Below, piece by piece: positions 59,901-63,546 of a DNA stretch of 64,000 nt. The notes under the pieces are model-generated. The model saw only the letters and a list, made by a program, of their open reading frames with translations, made no database searches and was not told the DNA's origin. Each line of letters opens with the position of its first letter. Within the stretch, counting starts at the first letter, position 1. A program made the translations under genes and the position numbers. Source of the stretch: Tetracentron sinense (lineage: Eukaryota; Streptophyta; Magnoliopsida; Trochodendrales; Trochodendraceae); NCBI GenBank assembly GCA_015143295.1, contig CM026570.1, positions 24,931,250 to 24,995,249 of the forward strand, read 5' to 3'.

Positions 59901-60539
59901 AAATTCCATTATGCTATGTTTGGTTGCCGAGAAAATTGATGAAAACATGGAAAAGAAAAGAAAATTTTGGATTTTTAATACAATTTTTAGTTGGGTTTTG
60001 TCTAATTTTCTTTTCTTTTCCATGTTTTTACTTATTTTCTCGAACAACCAAACATAGGGTTAATTCCAAATCTGATTACAAACTAACAATGAGTCTTATT
60101 TAAATAGACTGCTTAAGCAACTAACAAGCACAAATTTATACAGAACTAGAATATATCTCGTCCTTATTTGAATTCAAAAAACTAACAAACACTACCGATA
60201 ATCTTGTGTACCTAGTTTTCCCATTGTTCTGTATTTTCTTTTGCTTGCATTTTTGAAATTTCATTTACCCTTCATTCTTTTATAATTCAACTTGTTACCC
60301 ACTAAAAACATCTAAAAACTTTTGAAAAACCAAAGGATCAATCAGAAGCTAAACCAAGAAACATTAGAGTACGGAATTGAAGAGCTTACATTCTTGAGAA
60401 GCGTATTGACGATTTGTTGGAGCTGGACCGGACCGGCGCTCTGCGGAAAATACATGGGAGCTCCAAGAGGCGTCCCTTCAGGGTCCGCTAGAAGGCACAT
60501 CACGTTATTGCTCATCTCTTTCTGTTCTTCGGCTTCCAT
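15432..60539 (-). CDS. NLE: Notchless homolog, WD40 60S ribosome-assembly factor, 13 exons
   Basis: Exons run 60539-60390, 53700-53619, 53472-53383, 42924-42799, 39131-39004, 34245-34046, 33789-33726, 27239-27129, 25584-25447, 16506-16364, 16282-16228, 15666-15610 and 15515-15432. All introns are GT-AG and all phases join into 475 residues ending LKLWMN-stop. Residues 1 to about 105 are the NLE domain ([20 protein letters not shown] is recognisable); the rest is an eight-bladed WD40 propeller with repeated GH...W-D/E units. In the known family (yeast Rsa4, animal Nle, plant NLE) the N-terminal domain binds the MIDAS of the AAA+ ATPase Rea1/MDN1 to drive maturation of the pre-60S ribosome in the nucleolus and nucleus. 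The length matches plant homologs as I remember them (about 470-480 residues). The start is the first ATG of the NLE domain, with a telo-box upstream. The gene is stretched to 45 kb by repeats in introns 1, 3, 4, 5, 7, 8 and 9. Identity rests on recall, not a search, but the match is strong. Confidence 0.96.
15610..15666 (-). CDS. NLE: NLE exon 12 (blade 7 to 8 link, residues 430-448)
   Basis: [19 protein letters not shown], phase 0 at both ends. The acceptor is TATCAAG and the donor GTACTA. Intron 12 after it is 94 bp. Confidence 0.94.
16228..16282 (-). CDS. NLE: NLE exon 11 (blade 7, residues 412-429)
   Basis: [18 protein letters not shown], with the preceding serine split across the junction. 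The acceptor is TCTACAG and the donor GTTGGT. Confidence 0.95.
16364..16506 (-). CDS. NLE: NLE exon 10 (blade 6 and start of 7, residues 364-410)
   Basis: [20 protein letters not shown], then [20 protein letters not shown] and VGPVYQI. The acceptor is GCTCACAG and the donor GTCTGA. Intron 10 after it is only 81 bp and escaped insertion. Confidence 0.96.
16937..17676 (+). repeat. 5' LTR of the Copia element
   Basis: 740 bp, starting TGTTGGATATTTTAAAAG and ending CCATTTCTCCAACA. It includes a GC-rich pentanucleotide-like run near 17170-17230 that varies between the two LTRs. No standard initiator-Met primer site was recognised after it; the gag ATG lies only 17 bases downstream. Confidence 0.92.
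17694..18653 (+). CDS. Copia gag region (fossil)
   Basis: Encodes a retrotransposon capsid-type protein opening [16 protein letters not shown], with a lysine-rich segment and then a CCHC zinc knuckle. It belongs to the Copia element and is not a host gene. Base composition is near that of ordinary plant coding sequence, unlike the very AT-rich pol part that follows. Confidence 0.88.
   Translation: MATRNQVQPHPNLPRLKNFDGEHFKRWQQKIHFYLTSLNVVSVLIIVCPTTTDDSTIEDIRKKQKWKVDNYACRGHILNYLADSLFDVYQYTKTAKELWEALEKKYNTEDEGYRSYLVSQFLNYKMTDGKLILEQVHEFQVIINNLIAEGTIFKEFFLVKAIIAKLPLSWKEYRKTLKHTKEEMAMDDLLKHLRIEEESRLRDKLEEQTELVSKANLVENEEPDKKKQKFKHSFQQKDKKDKKKNSKDKKPKKGACYHCGKPGHFKRDCRHFKKSQAYVVEEKFAAMFSEVNLLGDEKEWWFNTGATRRVQKPIHVFFL
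18580..21514 (+). pseudogene. Copia pol region (fossil)
   Basis: Protease, integrase, reverse transcriptase and RNase H segments follow gag in Copia order. The integrase shows the HH-type pre-integrase HARLGH and DDE-core blocks such as RSDRGGEY and [10 protein letters not shown]. The RT shows [10 protein letters not shown] and YVDDLLLFG. The stretch from about 18.83 to 21.08 kb is markedly AT-rich compared with gag and the RNase H end. The region is broken. Confidence 0.85.
22043..22814 (+). repeat. 3' LTR of the Copia element
   Basis: 772 bp, same termini as the 5' LTR. A purine-rich tract (GTGGAGG) just before it, near 22033-22040, serves as the polypurine tract. Length differences from the 5' LTR lie in the GC-rich run and near 22470. 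Confidence 0.92.
22820..24039. other. NLE intron 9 interior, left of SINE
   Basis: No protein-like frame and no defined repeat. The junction with the Copia target site (GAGTAC then GGGCTAGGC) is clean. T runs left of the Copia element (16867-16885) hint at an older minus-strand LINE tail. Confidence 0.35.
24040..24228 (+). mobile_element. SINE family 1, copy a (NLE intron 9)
   Basis: A B-box-like GTGTGTTCAACTCCC is followed by a body that ends GGACACCCTCTGTTGCC and an A-rich tail. The 3' half is shared with the copy at 51764, which has a much clearer tRNA-like head. The 5' edge is approximate and no target duplication was found. Confidence 0.55.
25068..25202. repeat. TTAACCATGGTTA-type MITE remnant, copy 3 (NLE intron 9)
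   Basis: CACCTCCTTAACCATGGTTA at the left and, inverted, CACCCATCAACTGTGGTTAG at the right: imperfect 20-bp inverted ends. Confidence 0.5.
25447..25584 (-). CDS. NLE: NLE exon 9 (end of blade 5, residues 318-363)
   Basis: [20 protein letters not shown], then [20 protein letters not shown] and LTGHQQ. The acceptor is CATCTCAG and the donor GTAAAA, phase 0 at both ends. Intron 9 after it is 8.9 kb and carries the Copia element. Confidence 0.96.
25585..27128. other. NLE intron 8 (1.5 kb)
   Basis: Unlike the other long introns it shows no recognised transposon end. AT-rich with short A and T runs. Flanked by exon 9 acceptor and exon 8 donor. Confidence 0.6.
27129..27239 (-). CDS. NLE: NLE exon 8 (blade 5, first part, residues 281-317)
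   Basis: [20 protein letters not shown] and [17 protein letters not shown], the degenerate fifth blade with the family's inserted loop. The acceptor is GATTTCAG and the donor GTATCC, phase 0 at both ends. It is preceded by the 6.5 kb intron 7. Confidence 0.95.
27643..28200 (-). mobile_element. L1-type LINE 3' end (NLE intron 7)
   Basis: The minus strand encodes a zinc-finger (zf-RVT) tail, [20 protein letters not shown] in effect but crossing frames, then a 3' UTR ending ATTATCGATC plus an A run (plus-strand T run at 27643-27658). 5' truncated. It lies head to head with the next LINE. Confidence 0.75.
28232..30091 (+). mobile_element. L1-type LINE, 5'-truncated, RT core to poly(A) (NLE intron 7)
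   Basis: Begins at the GDPISPFLF block of the reverse transcriptase, followed by [10 protein letters not shown] (FGDD in place of the usual FADD), the thumb ([16 protein letters not shown]), SKGGKLTLI, a connection region and a zf-RVT motif [18 protein letters not shown] near 29570-29635. It ends in an A run at 30084-30091. Internal stops at 28665 and 28933 and frame changes near 29280 and 29425 make it dead. It has the same orientation as the Copia element, opposite to NLE. Confidence 0.85.
30092..32377. other. NLE intron 7 middle, no element defined
   Basis: AT-rich sequence with the CA microsatellite at 31.73 kb. No coding frame or clear inverted ends. Confidence 0.4.
31729..31754. repeat. 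CA microsatellite
   Basis: A run of CACACACA within NLE intron 7. It explains the Cys/Val-rich open frames on the minus strand, which are not genes. Confidence 0.85.
32378..32490. repeat. Tandem duplication, about 2 x 59 bp (NLE intron 7)
   Basis: GTGTATTAGTTGTGATTAGA at 32378 recurs as GTGTACTAGTTGTGATTACA at 32437, and the remainder (GAATGAACCATGTTGCTTAA) also repeats. The second copy is slightly short. Confidence 0.8.
32857..33274. mobile_element. MITE with about 24-bp inverted ends, 418 bp (NLE intron 7)
   Basis: The left end AGGGTTAATTCAATATTAGA pairs with the inverted right end AGGGTTAATTACATACTAGA and both continue ACCT. Perfect 7-bp direct flanks AATAATT at 32850-32856 and 33275-33281. 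AT-rich with repeated GGTCTCA and TCTTTAAAAA blocks inside. Superfamily not certain. Confidence 0.75.
33726..33789 (-). CDS. NLE: NLE exon 7 (end of blade 4, residues 260-280)
   Basis: [20 protein letters not shown] and a final K, completing blade 4. The acceptor is CTTATAG and the donor GTAAAT. Intron 6, between this exon and exon 6, is 256 bp. Confidence 0.95.
34046..34245 (-). CDS. NLE: NLE exon 6 (WD blades 3-4, residues 193-258)
   Basis: Starts [20 protein letters not shown] and contains KDGDARIWD, then [19 protein letters not shown], the most strongly conserved part of the family. The acceptor is CATCTCAG and the donor GTATAG. It leaves two bases for a split serine codon. Confidence 0.96.
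34700..36364. mobile_element. Gypsy-type solo LTR nested in a LINE (NLE intron 5)
   Basis: Starts TGTCACGACCCAATTTCC and ends GTGGGTCCTTACA, both familiar plant Gypsy LTR ends, with the internal GAGCTAGACAGCTCAACAAG motif such LTRs often carry. It splits a minus-strand L1 just inside its 3' tail. It carries a 218-bp hAT-type MITE at 35735-35952. No clear 5-bp target duplication was seen. Confidence 0.7.
35735..35952. mobile_element. hAT-type MITE, 218 bp, inside the solo LTR
   Basis: Terminal inverted repeats CAGTGTAGTCAA and TTGACTACAACG, with TCGCTTAGGC-type subterminal repeats in both orientations. Flanked by GTCATACC (35727-35734) and GTTATGCC (35953-35960), 6 of 8, consistent with an aged 8-bp hAT duplication. 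Confidence 0.7.
36712..37372. mobile_element. hAT-type MITE, 661 bp, inside a LINE
   Basis: Inverted ends CAGTGTAGTCAAGGCG and CGCCTTGACTACACTG pair perfectly over 16 bases. Perfect 8-bp duplication GGAAAGAC at 36704-36711 and 37373-37380. Subterminal TCGCCTGGGC repeats. No transposase, so non-autonomous. Same family as the 218-bp copy. Confidence 0.9.
37521..39003. other. NLE intron 5 left part
   Basis: 37545-37775 resembles another LINE-type 3' end on the plus strand (A-rich ending near 37775). GCTCGG/CGGATC repeats at 38365-38405 and a TCGGTTCAGTACC ... GATACGG patch at 38630-38800 look like short MITE remnants. Confidence 0.35.
39004..39131 (-). CDS. NLE: NLE exon 5 (WD blade 2, residues 151-192)
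   Basis: [20 protein letters not shown] followed by [22 protein letters not shown]. The acceptor is ATATATAG and the donor GTAAAG. The last residue is Asn; I recall Thr at this place in other plants, so this may be a small lineage difference. Confidence 0.94.
39500..39690 (-). mobile_element. LINE 3' tail remnant (NLE intron 4)
   Basis: A T run (39500-39506) followed by TTATCAGATATATTATAAATAG and a spacer resembles the reversed 3' tails of the L1 copies at 27643 and 34663. No coding part recognised. Confidence 0.4.
40210..40890. mobile_element. hAT-type MITE, TAGGGCTGT family, 681 bp (NLE intron 4)
   Basis: Ends TAGGGCTGTCGATG and, inverted, TAGGGCTGTCCACG. Flanks GTTACTGT (40202-40209) and GTTACCGT (40891-40898) match 7 of 8. 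The interior is rich in TTACCC and GGTAAG blocks that repeat irregularly. No coding sequence. Confidence 0.85.
40930..42303. mobile_element. hAT-like element carrying a LINE insertion (NLE intron 4)
   Basis: Inverted ends CAGTGTTTTTGAAGGCG (left) and CAATGTTTTAATACGTGAAG (right, inverted), with AAGGC/GCCTCA subterminal repeats at both sides. Without the LINE at 41219-41852 it would be about 730 bp. The 8-bp flanks (GTCTACAA, GTGTGGAG) agree poorly, so this is an old copy or the ends are slightly off. Confidence 0.55.
41219..41852 (+). mobile_element. L1-type LINE 3' end with target duplication (NLE intron 4)
   Basis: A 634-bp 5'-truncated L1 tail with zf-RVT-like sequence ([20 protein letters not shown]) and [14 protein letters not shown] repeat at about 41797-41825 precedes ACCGATC and an A-rich tail. 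Flanked by AACAGTGCTTGGTT (41205-41218) and AACAATGCTTGGTT (41853-41866), 13 of 14. It sits inside a hAT-like element (40930-42303). Confidence 0.88.
42799..42924 (-). CDS. NLE: NLE exon 4 (WD blade 1, residues 109-149)
   Basis: First full WD repeat: [20 protein letters not shown] ... [18 protein letters not shown]. The acceptor is CACTGCAG and the donor GTTGAC. Both ends split glycine codons, so each neighbouring GH dipeptide spans a junction. Confidence 0.95.
45143..45163. repeat. Homopolymer C run in a LINE
   Basis: About 19 consecutive C followed by GCGCG. It replaces a short stretch of LINE coding sequence. Its length may be an assembly estimate. Confidence 0.85.
45380..45733. mobile_element. 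hAT-type MITE, CATAGTCAC family, 354 bp, in a LINE
   Basis: Starts CATAGTCACCAAACACCC and is packed with CCCGTATAATAC-type repeats. Flanks CTAAAGAG (45372-45379) and GTAAAGAG (45734-45741) match 7 of 8. Removing it restores LINE sequence (AAAGAG then TAGAGGATGG), confirming the borders. The right inverted end is eroded. Confidence 0.75.
46873..48235. mobile_element. Probable solo LTR interrupting a minus-strand L1 (NLE intron 3)
   Basis: L1 homology stops near 46870 and resumes near 48245. The insert has a promoter-like layout, with CTATAAATACTCACC at about 47730 followed by a CT-rich leader, and may end ATATTTTGCA. This fits an LTR but the ends and duplication are not resolved, so the family is not assigned. 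It could instead be another non-autonomous element. Confidence 0.4.
49206..49756. mobile_element. hAT-type MITE, CATAGTCAC family, 551 bp, in a LINE
   Basis: Inverted ends CATAGTCACAAA and CATAGTTACAAA, with flanks GTGCCGAG (49198-49205) and GTGACGAG (49757-49764), 7 of 8. Interior full of CCCGTTTAAAAC repeats, similar in style to the copy at 45380. Confidence 0.8.
49930..51115 (-). mobile_element. L1-type LINE, RT part with internal 171-bp duplication (NLE intron 3)
   Basis: The minus strand shows [36 protein letters not shown] and [20 protein letters not shown] (RT palm and thumb), then [12 protein letters not shown] and the connection region. A 171-bp segment is tandemly duplicated at 50364-50534 and 50535-50705. 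Broken by several stops. Confidence 0.78.
50364..50705. repeat. Tandem duplication, 2 x 171 bp, inside a LINE
   Basis: Copies 50364-50534 and 50535-50705 both open with ACAAGTAGTCTCT and differ at about six sites (3-4%). 171 is a multiple of three, so the event repeats 57 codons of the RT thumb region, but the LINE was probably already dead. Confidence 0.85.
51470..52420 (-). mobile_element. Second LINE type, 3' end, cut by a SINE (NLE intron 3)
   Basis: The minus strand gives [18 protein letters not shown], a zf-RVT motif that differs from the other LINEs here, near 52190-52130. The tail continues left of the SINE at 51764-51907. The 3' end is approximate. Confidence 0.6.
51764..51907 (+). 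mobile_element. SINE family 1, copy b, inside a LINE remnant
   Basis: The head reads GGGTAGCTCAGTTGG (A box) and then GTCTCGAGTTCAACTCC (B box), followed by a body ending GGGACACCCTCCGTTACC and an A run. It is not a tRNA gene: the acceptor stem and CCA-side pairing are absent and it ends in poly(A). Inserted in a minus-strand L1 3' end that continues on both sides. Confidence 0.7.
52430..52856. mobile_element. hAT-type MITE, TAGGGCTGT family, 427 bp (NLE intron 3)
   Basis: Ends TAGGGCTGTAAATG and, inverted, TAGGGCTGTCAATG. Flanks CTCTCAAG (52422-52429) and CTCTTAAG (52857-52864) match 7 of 8. Its interior is full of GGATC/GATCCGAT repeats in both orientations, unlike the copy at 40210, so they share ends but not bodies. 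Confidence 0.85.
53383..53472 (-). CDS. NLE: NLE exon 3 (residues 78-107)
   Basis: Reads [20 protein letters not shown] and then [10 protein letters not shown], the end of the NLE domain and the lead-in to the propeller. The acceptor is TATTGCAG and the donor GTAAGA. It leaves one base for a split glycine codon. Intron 3 (10.5 kb) follows and is the largest of the gene. Confidence 0.95.
53619..53700 (-). CDS. NLE: NLE exon 2 (residues 51-77)
   Basis: Reads [11 protein letters not shown]...SYLQKNK, continuing the NLE domain directly from exon 1. The acceptor is TTTTTTCAG and the donor GTCAGT. The exon leaves one base for a split valine codon. Intron 2 after it is only 146 bp. Confidence 0.95.
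53938..53972. repeat. TA microsatellite
   Basis: About 16 TA units at the border of the LINE RNase H fragment. Similar TA runs lie at 41797-41825 and 55855-55876. Confidence 0.9.
53970..54270 (-). mobile_element. LINE RNase H domain fragment (NLE intron 1)
   Basis: The minus strand reads [14 protein letters not shown] near 54265-54220, the RNase H (RVT_3) signature carried at the C-terminus of some plant L1 elements, and continues to [13 protein letters not shown] repeat at 53940-53972 borders it. 5' parts are missing. Confidence 0.65.
54773..55696 (+). mobile_element. L1-type LINE 3' end with target duplication (NLE intron 1)
   Basis: A 924-bp tail of a 5'-truncated L1: connection region ([16 protein letters not shown]), zf-RVT ([20 protein letters not shown]), ending ACCGATCC plus A run. 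Flanked by AGAATGGTACAT (54761-54772) and AGAATAGTACAT (55697-55708), 11 of 12. Sense to the window. Confidence 0.88.
56330..56890 (+). mobile_element. L1-type LINE, central RT fragment (NLE intron 1)
   Basis: Encodes [40 protein letters not shown] and PFLFTIV, the RT fingers-palm. It lacks the 3' end, so it is an internal piece left by deletion rather than a simple 5'-truncated insertion. Confidence 0.7.
56891..57649. other. NLE intron 1, MITE-like remnant
   Basis: GTACCAG, GTACGCAACGTACGC and GTACGGGG clusters at 56970-57080 resemble the patch at 38630-38800. AT-rich beyond that. No gene. Confidence 0.35.
57650..58330 (-). mobile_element. Gypsy pol fragment (protease to RT linker), fossil
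   Basis: Minus-strand translation shows the Gypsy segment between protease and reverse transcriptase, e.g. [16 protein letters not shown] and [15 protein letters not shown]. No LTRs were found next to it, so it is an isolated, broken remnant in NLE intron 1. It looks like the chromovirus or Tekay-like branch, a weak assignment. Confidence 0.7.
59040..59175. repeat. Dispersed 135-bp repeat, copy a (NLE intron 1)
   Basis: GACACATCCAAAACTTGCTC ... GATGCACACTCTAGATAAGA. About 90% identical by eye to 61304-61428, on the other side of NLE exon 1. Family unknown. Confidence 0.8.
59465..59800 (+). mobile_element. LINE RNase H domain fragment, opposite orientation (NLE intron 1)
   Basis: [10 protein letters not shown] near 59690 and, one frame away, [20 protein letters not shown] near 59735-59790 give the start of an RNase H domain. 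The fragment ends abruptly after that, so it lacks the 3' tail of a normal insertion. Confidence 0.6.
59914..60057. mobile_element. Fold-back MITE, 144 bp (NLE intron 1)
   Basis: The two halves are near-complementary: CTATGTTTGGTTGCCGAGAA on the left matches CTATGTTTGGTTGTTCGAGA inverted on the right, and both continue through AACATGGAAAAGAAAAG. The arms are about 55 bp around a short loop. It would form a long hairpin in the NLE primary transcript. Confidence 0.75.
60390..60539 (-). CDS. NLE: NLE exon 1 (residues 1-50)
   Basis: Encodes the start of the NLE domain, [12 protein letters not shown] through [12 protein letters not shown]. The exon ends in phase 0 before a GTAAGC donor. The ATG complement is at 60537-60539. 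No other in-frame ATG upstream gives family-like sequence: the open frame does continue upstream to 60869, but that stretch is 5' UTR and SINE. Confidence 0.95.
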
Positions 60540-60661
60540 CACTGTTCTAAGAGTAGAAGCGAAACTGAGAAAATCGGAATAAAAGAGATGGAAATTTTGG
60601 AATTCTGGAACCTGCAACTTCCACCGTCTGGTTGATATAAATGGTATAGTAGTGGCTGGCT

Positions 60662-60670
60662 TTAGGGTTT
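60662..60670 (-). promoter_or_regulatory. Telo-box in the NLE promoter or 5' UTR
   Basis: On the minus strand AAACCCTAA (then AGCC) lies about 123 bases upstream of the NLE ATG. The telo-box is an established cis element of plant translation and ribosome-biogenesis genes, which fits the NLE product. The motif is seen; its activity is inferred. The leader between it and the ATG is T-rich, with no clear TATA box at a standard distance. Confidence 0.6.
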
Positions 60671-60774
60671 GGAGAATACCGTGTGAAGCGCAAGCCAAGT
60701 GTTCTGACCCGTGGGTGAAGTTTAAGACTATAAGAGCCAATTGCGCGCGAGCGCGATTGAAGTCGGTTTTAACC

Positions 60775-60924
60775 GGGGCCTTGTATACCCTGGTTTGGGG
60801 GGAGGAACTGGGTTCCATCCCGGTAAGGGTGTGAGTTTGTATATAATCTCCACCCGCATATACTAACACCTAACTGGCGTTGCGCCTAAACATATATCTC
60901 ATACCCAAAAAGAAAAAAAAAATT
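60775..60924 (+). mobile_element. SINE family 3, full-length copy, 236 bp upstream of the NLE start codon
   Basis: A 150-bp unit ending in an A-rich tail is flanked by GGTTTTAACC at 60765-60774 and GATTTTAACC at 60925-60934, a 9 of 10 target duplication. A B-box-like GGGTTCCATCCC lies inside. The 3' half (TACTAACACCTAAC, GGCGTTGCG, CCTAAACATATATCT) is shared with a second copy at 14024-14118. No coding capacity, as expected for a SINE. The A box is weak, so tRNA origin is inferred. Confidence 0.65.
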
Positions 60925-61003
60925 GATTTTAACCCTTCCTAGTAGAATGCACGTGAATGCAGTCCTAACGATTGTAAAAAGTTTAAAATTTCATTAGTTG
61001 ATG

Positions 61004-61136
61004 ACCTCCTTTTAACATCGGCTAATTGTGGTTAGGATTCACTCAAACCCTAGGCGTCATCCATTTAAATTTGGTTTTTAGAGAAAAAAATATATTAACA
61101 TTAATTACTTAAGCTTAACCATAATTAAAGGGGTGT
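61004..61136. repeat. TTAACCATGGTTA-type MITE remnant, copy 4
   Basis: Reverse orientation copy: CTAATTGTGGTTAGGATTC ... CTTAAGCTTAACCATAATTA. Lies 465 bp upstream of the NLE start codon. Confidence 0.45.
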
Positions 61137-61295
61137 TTGTTATAAGGGGACACGGGAACACATTGTTTAAGAACTGGACTGCCAAGTCGAACTGGAAAAC
61201 TGGGATCCAGTCCCCTCACCGGTTCCCAAAACTCCCAAAACCGGACCACATTCAAAACCGGCCATTTGTTTTTAAAGAACTGGTCAGTTGAAGAA

Positions 61296-61430
61296 TTATT
61301 TTGACACATCCAAAACTTGCTCAAATCCAATGTCCATCAAATAGTCTAGTTGCATATCCACTATTTGAATAAGGATACGCTTGTTCCCAAACAAGCTAGA
61401 TGCACACTCTAGATAAGACTAAACCTGATA
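61296..61430. repeat. Dispersed 135-bp repeat, copy b (upstream of NLE)
   Basis: Same strand as copy a. It ends exactly where the right-edge LTR appears to start, so the LTR may have inserted at its edge, or the repeat is part of a related older element. Confidence 0.8.
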
Positions 61431-63545
61431 GACATATATGCCCACGAAAGCCATTCCGGAATTGTATTAATTTACTCAATCAATAGATGCATATTTTATA
61501 TTCACACATTGTCTTCTGCATTGGGTAACATATTAAAAGTATCTCATTTGATGAGACTACTTTGTCCCTTAGGTAACATTGTAGGAAAATCATCAAATTA
61601 GTTATTAACTAATTGCTAAGGAGATATGGTTTTCCGGTTCTTTGTAAACCTAAAATTGTTCTAAGTTATTCAAGATACATCTAGACAATGTATTCCTACT
61701 AACTTACACATTGTTAGTTTCATATGATGGAGTGATGAATCTCAATCACTGAGAGAAGGGTCTCTTGACTAAGATGTAAATATAAGTAAGAATACTTATA
61801 TTGCAATTGGATCGCTCAGTAGATACCCTTAGAAATATACTATCATTATATTTAGGGTAGTCAATTTGACAGATTGTCCTTAATCTGAGAATCTTCTCTA
61901 GTATTTGCCTATATGGCTTTGATGTAGCCAATCGTCAATGTCCAATACACCGGACTAAATACGGGCTCGTTGGGTTATGTACGCTATATTAGAAGAAATG
62001 TGTGTGCGCTCAACAAGGATTCCACTACTCTTACAGAGTAATTAATATTGAGTTGATACTTGTCAAAACCAGACTTGAAAAACTCATCGTTGGTATTTAT
62101 CGATGAAATGGTTTTATTGAGGAGTTTATTTTATATATAAAAGAAATGTAATAATAATTATTATTTCTTTTTAAGAATTTCTAAAATGTTTTGAAAGTCC
62201 AACTTTGATTAAAAGTATCAAAGAAAATGAGTTCTCAATATAAGCCAGAGATTAAAAACAGTATTAGATATTGTCCCGTAAGCTTATAACAATATTTGAA
62301 ATGAAGGGACACATCTGTAAACAAATCTTGTGATAGAAATACCTGCAAGTAATTCTCTATTTTCTAGAGGTTAATCACATTGTGTTAATAGACATTATTG
62401 TGATTGGTGGAAATCCTGAGATATAGATGAAATTCTATAATCCTAATGGAGTGATAGGAAAGGTGTTTCTTAGTAACAATGTTTTAACCAAAAGGTTGAG
62501 TACTTGGTCCCACAACCGGAAATAGGAGATCCCTTTAGATCTCACACACTAGGACCTTCTTAAAGTATTTAATTTAATTATTAATTAAATTAATTAATTT
62601 CTCTAAGTAATCACTGCATGGTATAGGTGGAATTACATTAGATGTGATAAACCAAATGGATAGGACCCATTGGGAATTTTGATAAAAGATTAAATGTATG
62701 ACATTAAGGGATTTGGAACCCTAAGGGGCATGTGGAGTGGGGCCCACCTAGGGTGGGACACCCACATCAAAGAAGGACCTTTGCTTTAATTAGTTTCTAA
62801 TAACTAATCTCCTTATTGGATAAGGTTAGTTAGTTAGTTAGTTACTAGTTAAAGATTCTCTAATTGTTAGAGATTCTATTAGTTTGTTACTAATTAAGAT
62901 TCTTTATTGAATAAAGATATGATTAGTTAGTTACTAACAGATAAGATTAGTTTCTATTAATGATTAATCCTAATTAATTAGGATAAATAAAGAAAATAAA
63001 CAAATTGAGGAATTCTAATTAGATTAGAATAAGGAGTCTTGGGTTGCAAGCAACCCAAGCAAGAGGCTATATAAAGGGTTGGACACCCACTTTGGGATTG
63101 GATGAATTCCATAAGTTTTTCTCTCCCTTTCTCCTCAAACCTCATGCCCACTCCTCTCTCTTTAGGGGTGTACGGTCACACCTCCCCCTTCTTTCTTCTC
63201 TTGTCTTCTAGTTTGAATATCAAGAAGTCATCTTGTTCATTCAAGAAAGGATCTTTAGTTCAAAATCCAAGAGATAGAATTTTTGAAAGGGTCATTAGCT
63301 TCCATTAGAAAAAGCTTTAAAGGAAAAAGAAGGTTCGTGTGGATTGCGAAGGAGACTTGACACTTATGGAGTTTTGCCCGGTATCAGTTTTATCATAGAT
63401 TTGACTTAACAATTTCAAAGTCGCAAAGGTGAATGTTATTTAAACCTTCATTAAATAAAATCAATTAGAATCTTAGTCAGATCTTGAGATTCGATGTATG
63501 CCCCCCAATAACTGTTTTTCTAAAATTAAAAAGAGGCATACTTCA
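61427..63545 (+). mobile_element. Copia-type 5' LTR at the right edge
   Basis: The right boundary is set by a primer-binding site TGGTATCAGAGT at 63547-63558, complementary to the 3' end of initiator tRNA-Met, one base after ...CTTCA. The left boundary (TGATAGACATATATGCC) is a guess. A TATA-like CTATATAAAGG near 63070 and the CT-rich leader after it fit an LTR promoter. The internal region leaves the window, so completeness cannot be judged. Confidence 0.6.
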
Positions 63546-63546
63546 G

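Noticed and set aside
60342-60869. 175-residue reading of NLE exon 1 starting upstream at 60869
   Set aside because: The extra N-terminal part is read through the SINE, promoter and leader, and the C-terminal end runs into intron 1; the family start is at 60539.
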